From: Limnanthes douglasii subsp. nivea
Lineage: Eukaryota > Streptophyta > Magnoliopsida > Brassicales > Limnanthaceae
Direction: 5' to 3'
Assembly: GCA_036936605.1 (NCBI GenBank)
Contig: JAUPFV010000002.1
Location: forward strand, 318,262,893 to 318,326,892
DNA: 64,000 nucleotides
Part shown: positions 37,191-47,736 of the stretch, one piece after another
Numbering within the stretch: the stretch's first letter is position 1
How the letters are laid out: every line of letters starts with the position of its first letter
Notes under the pieces: model-generated
Database searches by the model: none
Told to the model about the DNA's origin: nothing
The model's input: only the letters and a program-made list of their open reading frames with translations
Made by a program: the position numbers and the translations under genes

Positions 37191-37561
37191 ACAAGTGGTT
37201 TAAACATAACATGTATTAAGTAAAGAATCACATGATTAGAAGAACTAATCTAGAAAATTATAATACAAATGGTTTAAACATAACACGTGAATCATATAAT
37301 AAGTATATATCATCTAACAAAGTACTGTACAATACAATCGTTTTAAACATAACATGTATTAAGTAACAAATCATATAATTAGAACTTATCTAGCAAAGTA
37401 AAATACAGGTGGTTTAAACATAACACGTGAATCACATAATAAGTAGAACTTATCTAGCAAACTACAGTACAAGTGGTTTAAACATAACAAGTGGTTTCAA
37501 CATAACATAAAAATCACATGTTTTATATTACACATCAATCGCAAATTCAAAATAGAGCATC

Positions 37562-37690
37562 ACATGTCCTTCTGTTATGTCATGCTTTTAAACAACGGTC
37601 ACACCACAACTTGCTGGTTGTTACTTCTCCTCTAGATGGAATTTGTTTCTTCTTGGGCCGTCCAAATCGTCATTTCATGTTGGGGGGTTA
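37562..37690 (-). pseudogene. MULE transposase C-terminal tail remnant
   Basis: The minus strand reads PPNMK, RFGRPKKKQIPSRGE, then CDRCLKA*HNRRTC, a zinc-knuckle tail. It parallels the end of the transposase at 41700-41847 (LPPNVKRR, NRIPSRGE, CHRCSKSGHNRRTC). A stop sits inside the knuckle. No DDE domain is nearby, so most of the gene has been deleted. Confidence 0.75.
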
Positions 37691-38089
37691 AATCTCCAGC
37701 TCGGACGAATCATTAGGGTATGATACTTTGGCAAAATTGGTTATAACTTATAGATGGTATTGGCAGCCACACAACAGCTACATATGAGTATAAATCACAT
37801 TATCATTAATACACCAATCTAGCAAAGTGTTATATACAAAATCACATTATCAGCAATGATCATATCTAGCAATGTTATGTAGCAGAGAATCGTATTTTTA
37901 AACAAACTACAGTCGCAATGACAGTATACCCCTGAATCAAGTTCTCTTGCCTAACATTGTTTATACATTGATAAAACTCGCAGTGTACCCCCTCACTAGG
38001 AAACACATCATATTAAGTTGAGACACAACACGCAGACCATCATACAATAGTTTTGCACGTATCTAGCATGGTTAATATTAGCAAATAAA

Positions 38090-38560
38090 TCGCAATCTCA
38101 TAATCTTATGACAAAACCAATCTCGCATGATAAAACTGATCTAGCATGATCTATTTTACTCATAAGTAGCAAATGCAAGACCAATCTAGCATGACCTATT
38201 ATACTCAAAAATCTCAAATACACAACCAATATAACATGACCTTTTTACACACAAATCACAAATGCAAAACCAATCTAGTATGACAAAACAATATAACATG
38301 ACCTAATTTACTCACAGTCTAGCATAAAAAAACAATCTAACATTATCATCTATGGTCTAATCTAGCAATATTTTAAAACTAATATAACATTATCATTTAT
38401 GGTATTATCTATTAATGTTTTAAAACTAATATAGTATTTACTCACAATATAGCATGACAAAAACAATCTAGCATTATCATCAATGTTCTTATCTAGTAAT
38501 GTTTTAAAATTAATCTACCATTTACTCACAATATATCATTATCATTTTGCACTTATCTAG
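38090..38560 (-). repeat. GCTAGATTGG repeats, minus orientation, outlying block
   Basis: Further diverged copies of AATCTAGCATGACC...ACTCACAA and ATTATCATCTATGGTC...TTTTAAAAC. Their longer units correspond in reverse complement to those at 34430-35230. Confidence 0.85.
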
Positions 38561-39308
38561 TAATATTTTGTCTAGAATTATCTTAAACAATAAAATCGCA
38601 TCCTTTTCATTTGCAATCGCATCCTCCACCAGTAATTACAAAAACTAGATTCCGGCTACGACAAACCAAAGAACACCGGAAAAAACTACAATTAGTGAAT
38701 GAAATACATAATAAAACATGTTTCTAACTTAGCAATCAATATACAAAACATGAAATAGCGATGCTAAGATATCATTTTAGTAAAAAAAGCAAAAACAGGA
38801 CGAACCGGAATGTCGCCGGTTGAAGAACCTCGTCTGATTGGATAAACAATTGAACCCTCGCTGCCAATACATTCAAAATTCAAAGGTTCACAACCACTAA
38901 ATTCAATATACGAAGATACAGTGGTCTGAAACTGGCAAATGATTTACCTCTATCATAGTAAATATACTTATATTTCGACCTCCAAAACCCGATTCCGACA
39001 ATGAATAGGCTACGACGCGGTGAATCCAGTATTTGGTTAGGGTATTTGAAAATCTAGTATTTTTCCGGTTAGGTTATGAAAATGGAGGTGGCTGAACAAA
39101 TTCAAATTTTAAAATATTTTATTGGGTTAAAAAATAAATCCCACTTTAAAAAGGCTTATATAGTTGATAGAGGGTAGTCTGGGTATAAAAAAATTATTAG
39201 GTATTGAATTTGAGTTATTTTAATGAGATGGGTCGTAAGTAAGCATAAAATCTATTTTTGGGCACTAAATGATAATATATTTAGTGAGTATGTACTTAAA
39301 GTGTTATT

Positions 39309-40170
39309 TCCCTTTTTAAAATCCTTTAAACGTTAACAATAATCTGATATCGTATTAATTGACATTATGAAATGGCTAGTGTCGATAAACCCCATCGATA
39401 TTATGTGTTATATTGAAAAAAAGTAAATTTAATATCTTAATACATAAATACCTAACCTAAAAATAAGAAATACATAAAAAATGTGATACATAAAATATAT
39501 CGTCCACAAAACATAGAATTCATACAATCTAAAATAAAATATTCTCCAAACATAATCACCATAGTCACAGACCATAAAATTTAAAGACGTCACATCTGAT
39601 AACATAGCGATCTTAATAAGATATATACGACTCACATAAACCTACGATTTCTTTTATTAATTTCATTTTCTATGCGAACCTCATATATAAAAATCGGCTC
39701 GTATATCTACCAATTATTTTCTTAGATAAGACACATGTTATTTTTTACTTGTCGTGTGTTACATCTCCAAATTAATATATAACTCATTAGGAATGAAGTA
39801 TATAATATGCCAAGTATATTTTAAAATATAAATATCATACTCTGCAGCCATTGTATGAATGTCGAATCCTAGTATCATTGACATACATCGCACTTCCGAT
39901 GGTAGAATGTTATCCAACCTATCTCGTCAAACCGAGTTGTTTCACTTCATATTTTTGTCCATTTTTATGTCTCTCTTAGCCAAAGGATTTCCGAGGATTG
40001 ACGACATGTATTGGATGTGGCCCAACTGCCTAAGTACACTCTCAAGTTGACACAAATCTATTTTTTATCCGCACGTGGTAACATAAATAAACTATGTTAG
40101 TTCCTCAAACCTGTTAAGAAAATGAGACTCTCGTGCGACTAAAATAAAAGTTATTATATAATAACAAAAA

Positions 40171-40214
<44 letters not shown>

Positions 40215-40489
40215 CATAAATACTAAATATTTTAAAAACTACAACTATATGTACATCACGAACTATTAAACCATCCAATGAAAGTTGATTAGACTGAAAC
40301 TGAAGATTTTATACATAATTTTTGGCTAATCGAAAATGCTTATTTGAAATCTACACAAAAAAATACGGTGTGGACGACTGATAGCTCTGCCAATGAGTTG
40401 GTTAGAAACTAGGGAAACGGATGTAGAGCCAATAATCAAGAATCACAATACAACCGTTCATCTTCTTCATCACATGTTGGCATCCTGGA
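39309..40489. other. No recognisable gene; (TA)n at 40172-40212
   Basis: A+T-rich spacer between two MULE regions. The only distinct feature is a 41-bp perfect TA microsatellite. The N-terminal part of the 40.8-kb transposase is not found here. Confidence 0.6.
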
Positions 40490-40835
40490 ATCCTGATATT
40501 TGAGAACAATTCGCATCCGAGGCTGCGAATTAGACAGTGTTGTTTAGGGAATGACATTTCGCAATAGAGTATGCGAATTAGGCGATGGAATTTAGGGCAA
40601 CAGTTTGCATCCTATATATGCACACCATTGTTGTTGAAATCCTGATATTTCAGAACGATTCGCATTAGAGGCTGCGAATTGATCAGTGTTTGAAAATGTA
40701 ATTAATTCGCAGCTTATGCTTGTACACAGTTCGCAGCATGAATTTTGAGAACAACTCTCGGGACAGCATGCGAACTGTTTACATTTTTAATGTTTGAGTA
40801 CTGTTGTAGTGTTCATTTGATCTACCTTTTTCCAG

Positions 40836-41847
40836 GACTATTCCTTGTTGCTGTTGGTATAGTTAGTATTAAAGATTGGGACAATTGGATGTGGTTTTGG
40901 GGTGTTTGAAACCACATATGTGTGGATCGCCAGATCACATTTATTTCAGACCGTCATTCTGGTATCGTTAATGTTGTTTCTGTCTTGTATCCAAACTGCT
41001 ATCATGCGTACTGTTATTTCCATCTCATGCAGAATTTGAAAGCAAAACTAGAACATACTAACGAAGACTATAAAAAAGGATGTTGAGTCCATCGTCTTGC
41101 TTATGCTCATAGTCGATAGCTTTTTAAATATATACTAACAGTTTTTCTATGTGAAGGTGGTGACAGAATGAGTGATTTTCTTGCAAATTTACCCCCGGAA
41201 AAGTATGTGCAGGCTTACGTAAAAGGGAAACAATACGGCTTTATGGCTTCTACTACAGCAGAATCGTTTAATAGTCAGATCAAAAAATATTGCGGCCTAC
41301 CGATTATTGAGTTCATTGACTGGATTAGAGTCTTGCTTATGACTCAAGTTTCACGAAGATACGAAGAGGGTCTCAGCTTGAGTACTAATTTGGTCCCCGA
41401 GTATGAGAAGAAGCTAAAGCAGAATGTTGACACGTCCGAACTTGGGTAGTAAGTAAGTCGTCATCCACCGTGTTCGAATTCTTTTCAAATATTGTGGCGG
41501 TTGTTAATCTGTTGGATTTCAAATGTTCTTGCGGATCACGGCAACAAGATTGTTTTCCATGTCCTCACACTTTAGTGGCAATACAGTATACTGACCAAGA
41601 TCCCTTTACCGTAATAGAGCATTTCTTTACGGTTAATAATTACAAGGAAAGTTACTCTTTCAGCATACCAACTATAATGATCCTTCGTTTGTTTGTTGAA
41701 GTTCTGCCTCCGAACGTTAAGAGACGCTCCAGAAGTCCTAAGAAAAATCGAATCCCATCTAGAGGAGAAATCTCAACCAAGTAGTTAAGGTGTCATCGTT
41801 GTTCAAAATCAGGCCATAACAGGAGGACTTGTGATGTTCCAGTTTAA
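40836..41847 (+). pseudogene. MULE (MuDR-type) transposase, 5'-truncated
   Basis: After an acceptor (TTTTTCCAG) the frame reads LFLVAVGIVSIKDWDNWMWF, then ITFISDRHSGI and YHAYCYFHLMQNLKAKL, the middle and end of the MULE DDE domain with the SDR Asp. Next come YGFMASTTAESFNSQIKKY, the SWIM zinc finger CSCGSRQQDCFPCPHTL (C-x-C...C-x-H) and a CCHC tail CHRCSKSGHNRRTC. In-frame stops lie at 40907-40909, about 41083, 41447 and 41782-41784, plus a frame change near 41450. The zinc-finger N terminus and first catalytic Asp are missing. In intact elements this enzyme binds TIRs and cuts and pastes the element. The sequence just upstream is intron-like and contains three palindromes. Confidence 0.9.
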
Positions 41848-42515
41848 GCATATATTTTTTACAGTTGTTTGTTCATGTACACATTTTTTTATTACAGTAA
41901 ATGAATGCTAAGTGTTTTGAGTTGCATGCAATTCGCATCCAGTATTGTGAATTCTGTACAATATGTTGATATCATGTTGCAAACATCTATTAGATTTCCA
42001 TGCAATTTGTGTGAAATTTCACCAGGATGCGTATCGTTAGTAAAACAATATCAAACAACTATCAGTAATTATGCTGCGAATTGTGTGGAGCTCTAACGTA
42101 ATGCTTTTTCAAACAAATATCATGACTATTATTTGCTTACGATTCGCATGCTATGCTGCGAATTATGACCATAACAGATATCAGGACTTTTGACTGCTTG
42201 TGTCAAGAGATATGATGCGAATGGAGAACAACCAAAATTCCTAATATTTGCTTACATGCTAAGTTGCGAAGCGTGCTTTCATAAAAATACCAAGACTTTT
42301 AGTGGGCTGCAAATCGCATGGTATGCTGCAAATTACATGGAAATCAGTAATATTGATAAACAAGTAATATATCAAGTTACGATGCGAATTATTTGCAAGT
42401 GGTAATTGGATGCAAATCATATATATGAATAAAAGTCTGTAAAAAATTGGATTAGAAAAAATATGATTACAGTCTTCATGCACTAACAAATATTCACACG
42501 AATCACTACAACCTA
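41848..42515. other. MULE intergenic spacer with palindromes
   Basis: Lies between the convergent transposase and acidic ORF. It contains palindromes at 41932-41951 and 42142-42163 and several half sites (TGCGAATTAT, TGCGAATGG, ATGCGAATTATTTG). Short frames here have no domain. Confidence 0.8.
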
Positions 42516-43016
42516 TTAGTGTTTTTTAGTTGCATTCCAAAAAAGCAAACAACAAAAGACAACTCTATCAGTTATCAGTAGAGGATTCTTCACCATTTTT
42601 TCCTCTGCATGCTGATCATCAGTCTTTTCATTTTCCTCTTCCTCTTCGTTATCTACGTCCATCGTGCATAAAAAATTTATCCTTGATGGACCGACTTTGT
42701 CGTCCCTCTTCCTTTTGTTGTTTGGAACCTCTGTCGTCTGAGGTGGAACCTCTGCTTGCTTAAGTACAGCCGCAATCATTGGAACCTCTTCTGGCTGAGG
42801 TTCATCAGTAACCATTGGAACAACTTCCACTGGTTGAGAGTCAACAGAGTAGTAGTCATCATATATGTTTAAATTAAGGATAGCTACTGGGCTGTTTGGT
42901 GGTGCTGCTGGCATGATCAAGTCATCGCTCCAGTTAACGCTTAAGGATGACCAGGAGTCACCCAGAGAACCAACTGAATCAGAGTATGAATATATCGTGG
43001 TGGTGGAAAAAGACAT
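42516..43016 (-). CDS. Acidic nuclear-type protein of the MULE, 166 aa, unknown function
   Basis: Uninterrupted frame from ATG 43016. A longer frame reaches 43157, but a TATA box at 43099-43108 would then lie inside the coding region, so the inner ATG is chosen; it is 83 bases downstream of the TATA box. The protein has a Ser/Tyr/Asp-rich start (MSFSTTTIYSYSDSVGSLGD), a Pro/Glu/Val-rich middle, a basic cluster NNKRKRDDK that looks like a nuclear signal, and the acidic run DNEEEEENEKTDD. No enzymatic motif. It lies between the convergent transposase and the ULP1-like gene on the same strand as the latter. Of the three MULE genes it is the only one without a stop, which may be due to its short length. 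I do not recognise a host counterpart. Confidence 0.6.
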   Translation of the reverse strand: MSFSTTTIYSYSDSVGSLGDSWSSLSVNWSDDLIMPAAPPNSPVAILNLNIYDDYYSVDSQPVEVVPMVTDEPQPEEVPMIAAVLKQAEVPPQTTEVPNNKRKRDDKVGPSRINFLCTMDVDNEEEEENEKTDDQHAEEKMVKNPLLITDRVVFCCLLFWNATKKH

Positions 43017-43098
43017 GACTGTTTGAATTTGAAGAGAACAAGAGGTGTTTTTAGAAAAATATAGAGTTCTTTTTAAAATTAGTCTCTGGTTACTAGTG

Positions 43099-43108
43099 TT
43101 ATTTATAG
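43099..43108 (-). promoter_or_regulatory. TATA box of the acidic ORF
   Basis: The minus strand reads CTATAAATAA, 83 bases before ATG 43016. It decides the start choice for this ORF. Confidence 0.6.
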
Positions 43109-43673
43109 GGAAATGAGAGAGTCTGAGCTTATGAGGTGGTGTGGCTATATTAATCATTACATAGCCTCCATCTCCAATCAGTAATTAATGGGCTCTGGAC
43201 CTCTGGTGATTAGATTATTTTTTGCATGCTTAATACAGTTAACGTTTACCAAGGCATACGCCATAGCCTGTTCGTATTCTTGAACGATATATTTTGAATT
43301 ATTTATTTTATATCAGATGTTGATGCGAACTGTTTGTTAATGTGATATACCAGGAGTTGCTGTGAACTGTTTAGTGATAATTAAGCATATATCAGGTTAG
43401 GATGCAGATTGTTTGGTGAATATCATTTTTTAAGATATACGAGGGATTGCTGCGAAATGTTTCGTGGGAATTGTTCGAATATTAACTAACCTTTATATAT
43501 CAGGTCATCATGCGAACTATTTGATAAGAAATGTGTCCTACATATATATTGGAATTACACATTTTTGAAATTTAAAAAAGTCTATGTACACAAAAAAATA
43601 CTGTAAATGTATGCACACCAAAAAATTACAATCAATGTATTTACACCAAAAAACAATAATGTTTTACTTCGAA

Positions 43674-45116
43674 TCACCCGTACTTCATGGTGTCTCTGCC
43701 ATTTAAGAAGAAATCAAACATTTCTGCTCTGAAGGCAGTGACTATATCTTCAGCGTATTTTATCTGCACATATCCATGCTGGATAATATCTCTGGCGTAT
43801 TTGTAGACAAAAATACCACAGTCCAGGGTGCCACGTTTTTTTTGTGGAATTTTTCTTTCATTTTTCACCTTCCACCATGTCTTTGAAGTAGGTAGAAACC
43901 TTTTCTCCAGTAAATAGTTGATCTGGTTATAATAATTAGTGTTAGGAATCAACACAAAAACTTAAACAGTTGTTGTCACACAATTCGCATCGTAGGCTGC
44001 GAATTGTGTGAAACCAATCCAACATGTACATGTCAAGCAATTCACAGCCTAGGTTGCGAATCGTTTGGTATGTAATCCATTTTGTCTGCAAGCATTTCGC
44101 AGCCTATTTTTTGAAATGTGCATCATCCAAAACGATTCGCACCCTAGAATGTAAAGTCTTTTATGGATATGTTGCGAATTACAAGTGATTTGCTCATATT
44201 TCGCAACATATCTCGATCACAGTTCGCAGCATGTATTGATCATACATAATTAAAAATGTGTTTAAACGTAAGTGAATAGCTGGGAATATTACCAGTTTGG
44301 TATGTGTCCTTGTGGTGTGGTCTATGGCTTTCAGTTTAGGCAGAAGTGGGTTGTAGTTTGTTATCGACCTGTCGTCGACGTCAATGACGAGCAACGTCCA
44401 ATGGTTTATCTGGTCTTTTGTCTCGGTGCATATTGGAATGATGATGATGTTGGGGTTTTCGGGCGCTTTGCTAAAAGCTGCGTCCACCAAATTTGTTACT
44501 TCCCAGCCTGATTCCAATTGATGCTGCATCAAAGCGAAAGTACATTACAATGAGAACATTTTCTGAAACTTTGAAATTTACCTTAGCTAAACTTACCGTA
44601 GTCATGCCCGAAATCATTACGGTGTCATGTGATCTCCTTCAACTTTTTGGCATGGAACTTTGAAGTCTGATTCTTCAAGCATCTTTCGAATCCAAGTGTC
44701 CACAACCTAAGAAAAGAGTTGTTTATTTATGTTAAATATACAAGACATGTTTGAAACATTAAAAAGAGAATCGGTTGACAATTGGATACCTTTACGTCCA
44801 GCTCTAGTTCTAAAGGTAGCGCCATCGCATCACTCGCTTGTACTCTAATTCCGTATGTAAATTTGAACTCTGGTAACTGCCATACTACTGGATCAGGGGT
44901 GTCACTCTCGTGGGCTTTAACTAACTGTATTTTGTGGTATTCTCCGACATCGATACGATCAGTTACTTTTGTTTTCTTTGGCCAGCCGCTGTAGTTTACT
45001 TTTGACGGTTCCCGTTCTGTTATAAATATCTCTTCCTCCTCCTCCTCTATTACTGGAGGCTGTGTTGGTGTTAGTAGATTAAAATTTGGCTCCTCTGTCT
45101 CTTTACTTGGCTCAAG
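43674..45116 (-). pseudogene. ULP1-type cysteine protease domain of the MULE gene (C-terminal exons)
   Basis: Exons: 44790-45116 (acidic linker with EEEEEEIF, then WQLPEFKFTYG; acceptor CTAAG, donor GTATCC), 44593-44706 (with stops), 44293-about 44524 and 43674-43922. Catalytic His is in QINHWTLLVIDVDD (His at 44401-44403). The Cys is in GTLDCGIFVYKYARDI (Cys at 43818-43820). The residue after Tyr where ULP1 enzymes usually have the catalytic Asp is Asn (YNPL, 44350-44352), and the oxyanion Gln six residues before Cys reads Lys. Family role: SUMO or related isopeptide cleavage. With stops in upstream exons and two altered key positions, activity is doubtful. Confidence 0.82.
43977..44010. repeat. 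Palindrome with 13-bp arms, 8-nt spacer
   Basis: CACACAATTCGCA, spacer TCGTAGGC, TGCGAATTGTGTG. Arms are perfect. It lies in the intron between the ULP1-like His exon and Cys exon and is a member of the element-wide TTCGCA-N8-TGCGAA family. Confidence 0.97.
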
Positions 45117-45171
45117 CTTAGTAAATAACAAAAATCAAAAGAGTGTGTCAATCATTATAATGTTAACGACC

Positions 45172-45207
45172 CCAAACAGTTCGCATGCTAACATGCGAAC
45201 TGTTTGG
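45172..45207. repeat. Palindrome with 16-bp arms
   Basis: CCAAACAGTTCGCATG, loop CTAA, CATGCGAACTGTTTGG. The core TTCGCA and TGCGAA are again 8 nt apart. It lies in an intron of the ULP1-like gene. Confidence 0.97.
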
Positions 45208-45815
45208 TTCCACCTGAATACATTTCAGAGTATCTATCAAGATAGCATGCAAACTGTTCGAGGTTTCACTGAACAATTCGCATGCTACCCTAATATTCGT
45301 TTGTAACATTTAAAATAGATCCACACAATTCTCATATTATGATGCAAAATCATTATAAATAGCCCTTACCACACGGTCAACGACAACCAATGCCGTTGAC
45401 TTGTTCGGCATAAGATCTGGATCGTATCGGCAGAGATCATTAAAGCCATCCTCCGACATGTTCTCCAAAGACCGTTGTATTACACAATCGTAATATACAT
45501 TATCAATTTCATTTAAAAATGTCTGTGAAACTTGAGTGTAAATACCATTAACAAAAGTATCGGGTAAACCTACTGTGTTATCGTTTGACTCTGGAGCTTG
45601 CAGTTGATTTGTTACTGGTGCTTCAATTTCACATTGGCTTAGCAATTCTGACTTTGCGCACACCACCGTTGGTCTTTGAGGTGCATCTCCATATGTTGTG
45701 TTGTCTTCTAAGGATAGTCCTTCCTGGCTGAGTAGTTCCATCTTTTCACAGGGATGGACATGTTCTGACTCTTGCGGCGCTATCTCTTATGTTAGCTTTT
45801 CTCTATTTGCCAAGG

Positions 45816-46079
45816 CTATTTGTTGTTGTTGTTGTTGTTCTTGTTGTCCTTGTTGTTCTTGTTGTTGTTGTTGTTGTTGAACTTGTTTCTGTTGCTATTT
45901 TTGGTGTTGAACTTGTTGTTGGTGTTGAACTTGTTGTTGTTGCTGTTGTTCGTGTTGAACTTGTTGTTGCCGCTGTTATTGTTGATGGTGTTGTTGTTGT
46001 TGTTGGTGGTGTTAAACTTGTTGTTGTTGCTATTGTTGTTGTTGTTGCTGCTATTGTTGTTGTTGTCTGTCGGTCTCAT
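45816..46079 (-). repeat. (CAA)n-rich poly-Gln tract with internal stops
   Basis: An imperfect CAA/CAG array of ~260 bp on the minus strand. In the reading frame leading into IALANREK it encodes Gln runs interrupted by stops. A shifted frame reads poly-Asn (45816-46079) and the plus strand reads poly-Leu and poly-Val; these are artefacts of the repeat. Confidence 0.9.
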
Positions 46080-46238
46080 GTTTCATACAAATTCCAAAAT
46101 AAAAAGTGGAAGGGTTAAGCATACTATAATCATAGTTGCGAACGATTCGCATGCTGACCTGATATTTGTTTAGTCCATCTCAAACAAATCGTAGCTCAGC
46201 ATGCGAATTGTAAAATAACCAACCAACTAGAGTAAAAC

Positions 46239-46266
46239 ACAATTCGCAATATAGAATGCGAATTGT
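46239..46266. repeat. Palindrome with 10-bp arms, 8-nt spacer
   Basis: ACAATTCGCA, spacer ATATAGAA, TGCGAATTGT. It lies in intron sequence of the ULP1-like gene next to half sites at about 46140 and 46200. Confidence 0.97.
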
Positions 46267-47392
46267 TCGGCCATGACTACACAACAGTCTTGATATTTGT
46301 TTGATATCATCATATCATGTGATGCATTGTTTGAATATGTATTCAACTAGAAAACCCTGCTGACAGTTTTAAATACACACACTGAATTTGTTTGAATATT
46401 TATACAACAATAAATATTATTATAGAAACAATTTCATCACAACAAATAAATAAGATATTCGAATCTTAGTGACCTTTTGATCCACTTACATCTTCTAGGC
46501 TGTCTGGTTCTGGCACTTCTTTCTCACAATCTTCTATCTTCTTTGCTCTGTGAAGTACGAGCTGTTGGTCATTCGGAGGAGACTCGTGTCTTTCTTTCTC
46601 TGTCTGTGTCTCCGTGGTGTCCATCTTTGTGGACACCAACAACTCTTCTTGCATCCTTGCAGATGGTACCGGTATGAGTGAATGGTTCTCATCATCATCC
46701 CTCTCTTCGGGCAGTACTCTATCAGCATCGTGCTGATCAACATCAGACACATATGCCTGCAATTCAGTGGATGCTGCTCTATCTGGAAATGCTGGTACCT
46801 TCTCAACTACTGGGCTTCCAATCTGGCAAATTGGCTGAGAGATAGCATTGTGGAGTTGTTGTGCTTCAAGATCCGCTATAAACATATTAAGTGCTGATTA
46901 TAACGATTATTTAAGGCTCAATTTCATACTTACTTCTCTGGCTTGTTTTTCTATCTTTCTCTCGTACTTGTTCTTGTCGGCATATGTCTTCAAACGCTTT
47001 GATTCAGCAACAATTGCAGACTTCTTTGGAGTAGGCGCTCTGTGTTTGAGGACAAAATTACCGATTGTTTCACTCATACTGGTTGTGCCCTCGTCGTTGG
47101 GCTCCTGCCTGGATGTGCCGATCGGTTGTGGTAGAATCGTTTACTTGGAGAGTCTTGGTGGTGGAATCATTGGCTCGGGGAGTCTTGGTTGTTCGGGTCT
47201 GGGAGATATCACCTGATTCGTTTCTTTCTGTTTTTGTAATGCTCGTCTCCTTGGTTTTGGGGCTATGCTTTTCTTTCTCTTCCTTGGTATTTCTACCGGT
47301 GAAATAGATTCCTCATCTGCATCTCCACTATCTACTCGTTCTCTGAAAGCTTCATTTTCAGCCTCGGTAAGACGTAGTGGACCTTCGAAAAC

Positions 47393-47720
47393 CTACAAAC
47401 AGAGGCACATGTAAGTAAATAGATGCAAGCGGGTTGTTTTGAAAGTATGAAGGTGTAGACAAACAAATTATTTTTTACGAACACTTCGCATTATATGCTG
47501 TGAATTGTGTGAAATTCTATCCATGTTAGAGTTGTAAACAACTCGCATGCTGAGATGCGAACTGTGTGTAAACAATATGCTGCGAACTGTGTAGAAATAA
47601 TAAGCTGCGAAATCAGTACTCATCTCAGGCTGCGAAATGATTGATAAATTGTTCTAATATAACACTACTCAAAATGCATGATATGTTGCGAACTGTTTGC
47701 AACCCCAATTCAATACCTAT
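47393..47720. repeat. Palindrome-rich intron of the ULP1-like gene
   Basis: Two core palindromes with 8-nt spacers (47485-47504, one mismatch; 47542-47561, one mismatch) followed by half sites TGCGAACTG at about 47580, 47605 and 47687. Confidence 0.85.
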
Positions 47721-47736
47721 ATAAAAGCTCATACCT

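Larger units (their letters stand above)
33729..39308. mobile_element. Probable deletion-derivative MULE packed with short repeats
   Basis: The left end GAGAAAATTACTCATAAATACC and the reverse complement of the right end (GGGAAATAACACTTTAAGTAC) align loosely. Both are followed after ~30 bases by a TAGTACCC/TAGTGCCC-AAAAAT block. Flanks are T/A-rich and give no clear duplication. Inside lies a minus-strand fragment with the same C-terminal tail as the MULE transposase at 41.8 kb. Most of the remaining space is a short repeat family, in plus orientation at 34.4-35.2 kb and minus orientation at 35.75-38.56 kb. Boundaries are tentative. Confidence 0.45.
45337..47392 (-). pseudogene. Low-complexity middle of the ULP1-like MULE gene
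   Basis: Exons on the minus strand: 46934-47392 (VFEGPLRLTEAENEAFRERV, the basic cluster PRKRKKSIAPKPRRR, a TAA at 47141-47143, KKSAIVAESKRLKTYADKNK), 46490-46875 (acidic, DLEAQQLHNAISQP to PEPDSLED) and about 45370-46079 (poly-Gln tract, then ENMSEDGFNDLCRYDPDL). Linkers between DUF-like head and protease tail are typical of ULP1-like MULE proteins. The poly-Gln tract (CAA/CAG-rich) is broken by TAA/TAG codons. Exon edges other than the first two are approximate. Confidence 0.6.

Noticed and set aside
34430..38560. CRISPR-like array, because of regular short repeats
   Set aside because: Repeats are contiguous and degenerate, without unique spacers, in a plant genome with transposons; it is a tandem repeat.
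33711..39317. TTTTTTTAA / TTTTTAAAA as a 9-bp target duplication of the repeat-filled MULE
   Set aside because: Low-complexity T/A runs match by chance; not strong enough to fix the ends.
45789..46173. Plus-strand poly-Leu and poly-Val ORFs and minus poly-Asn ORF
   Set aside because: Frame shadows of the CAA/GTT trinucleotide array in the ULP1-like gene.
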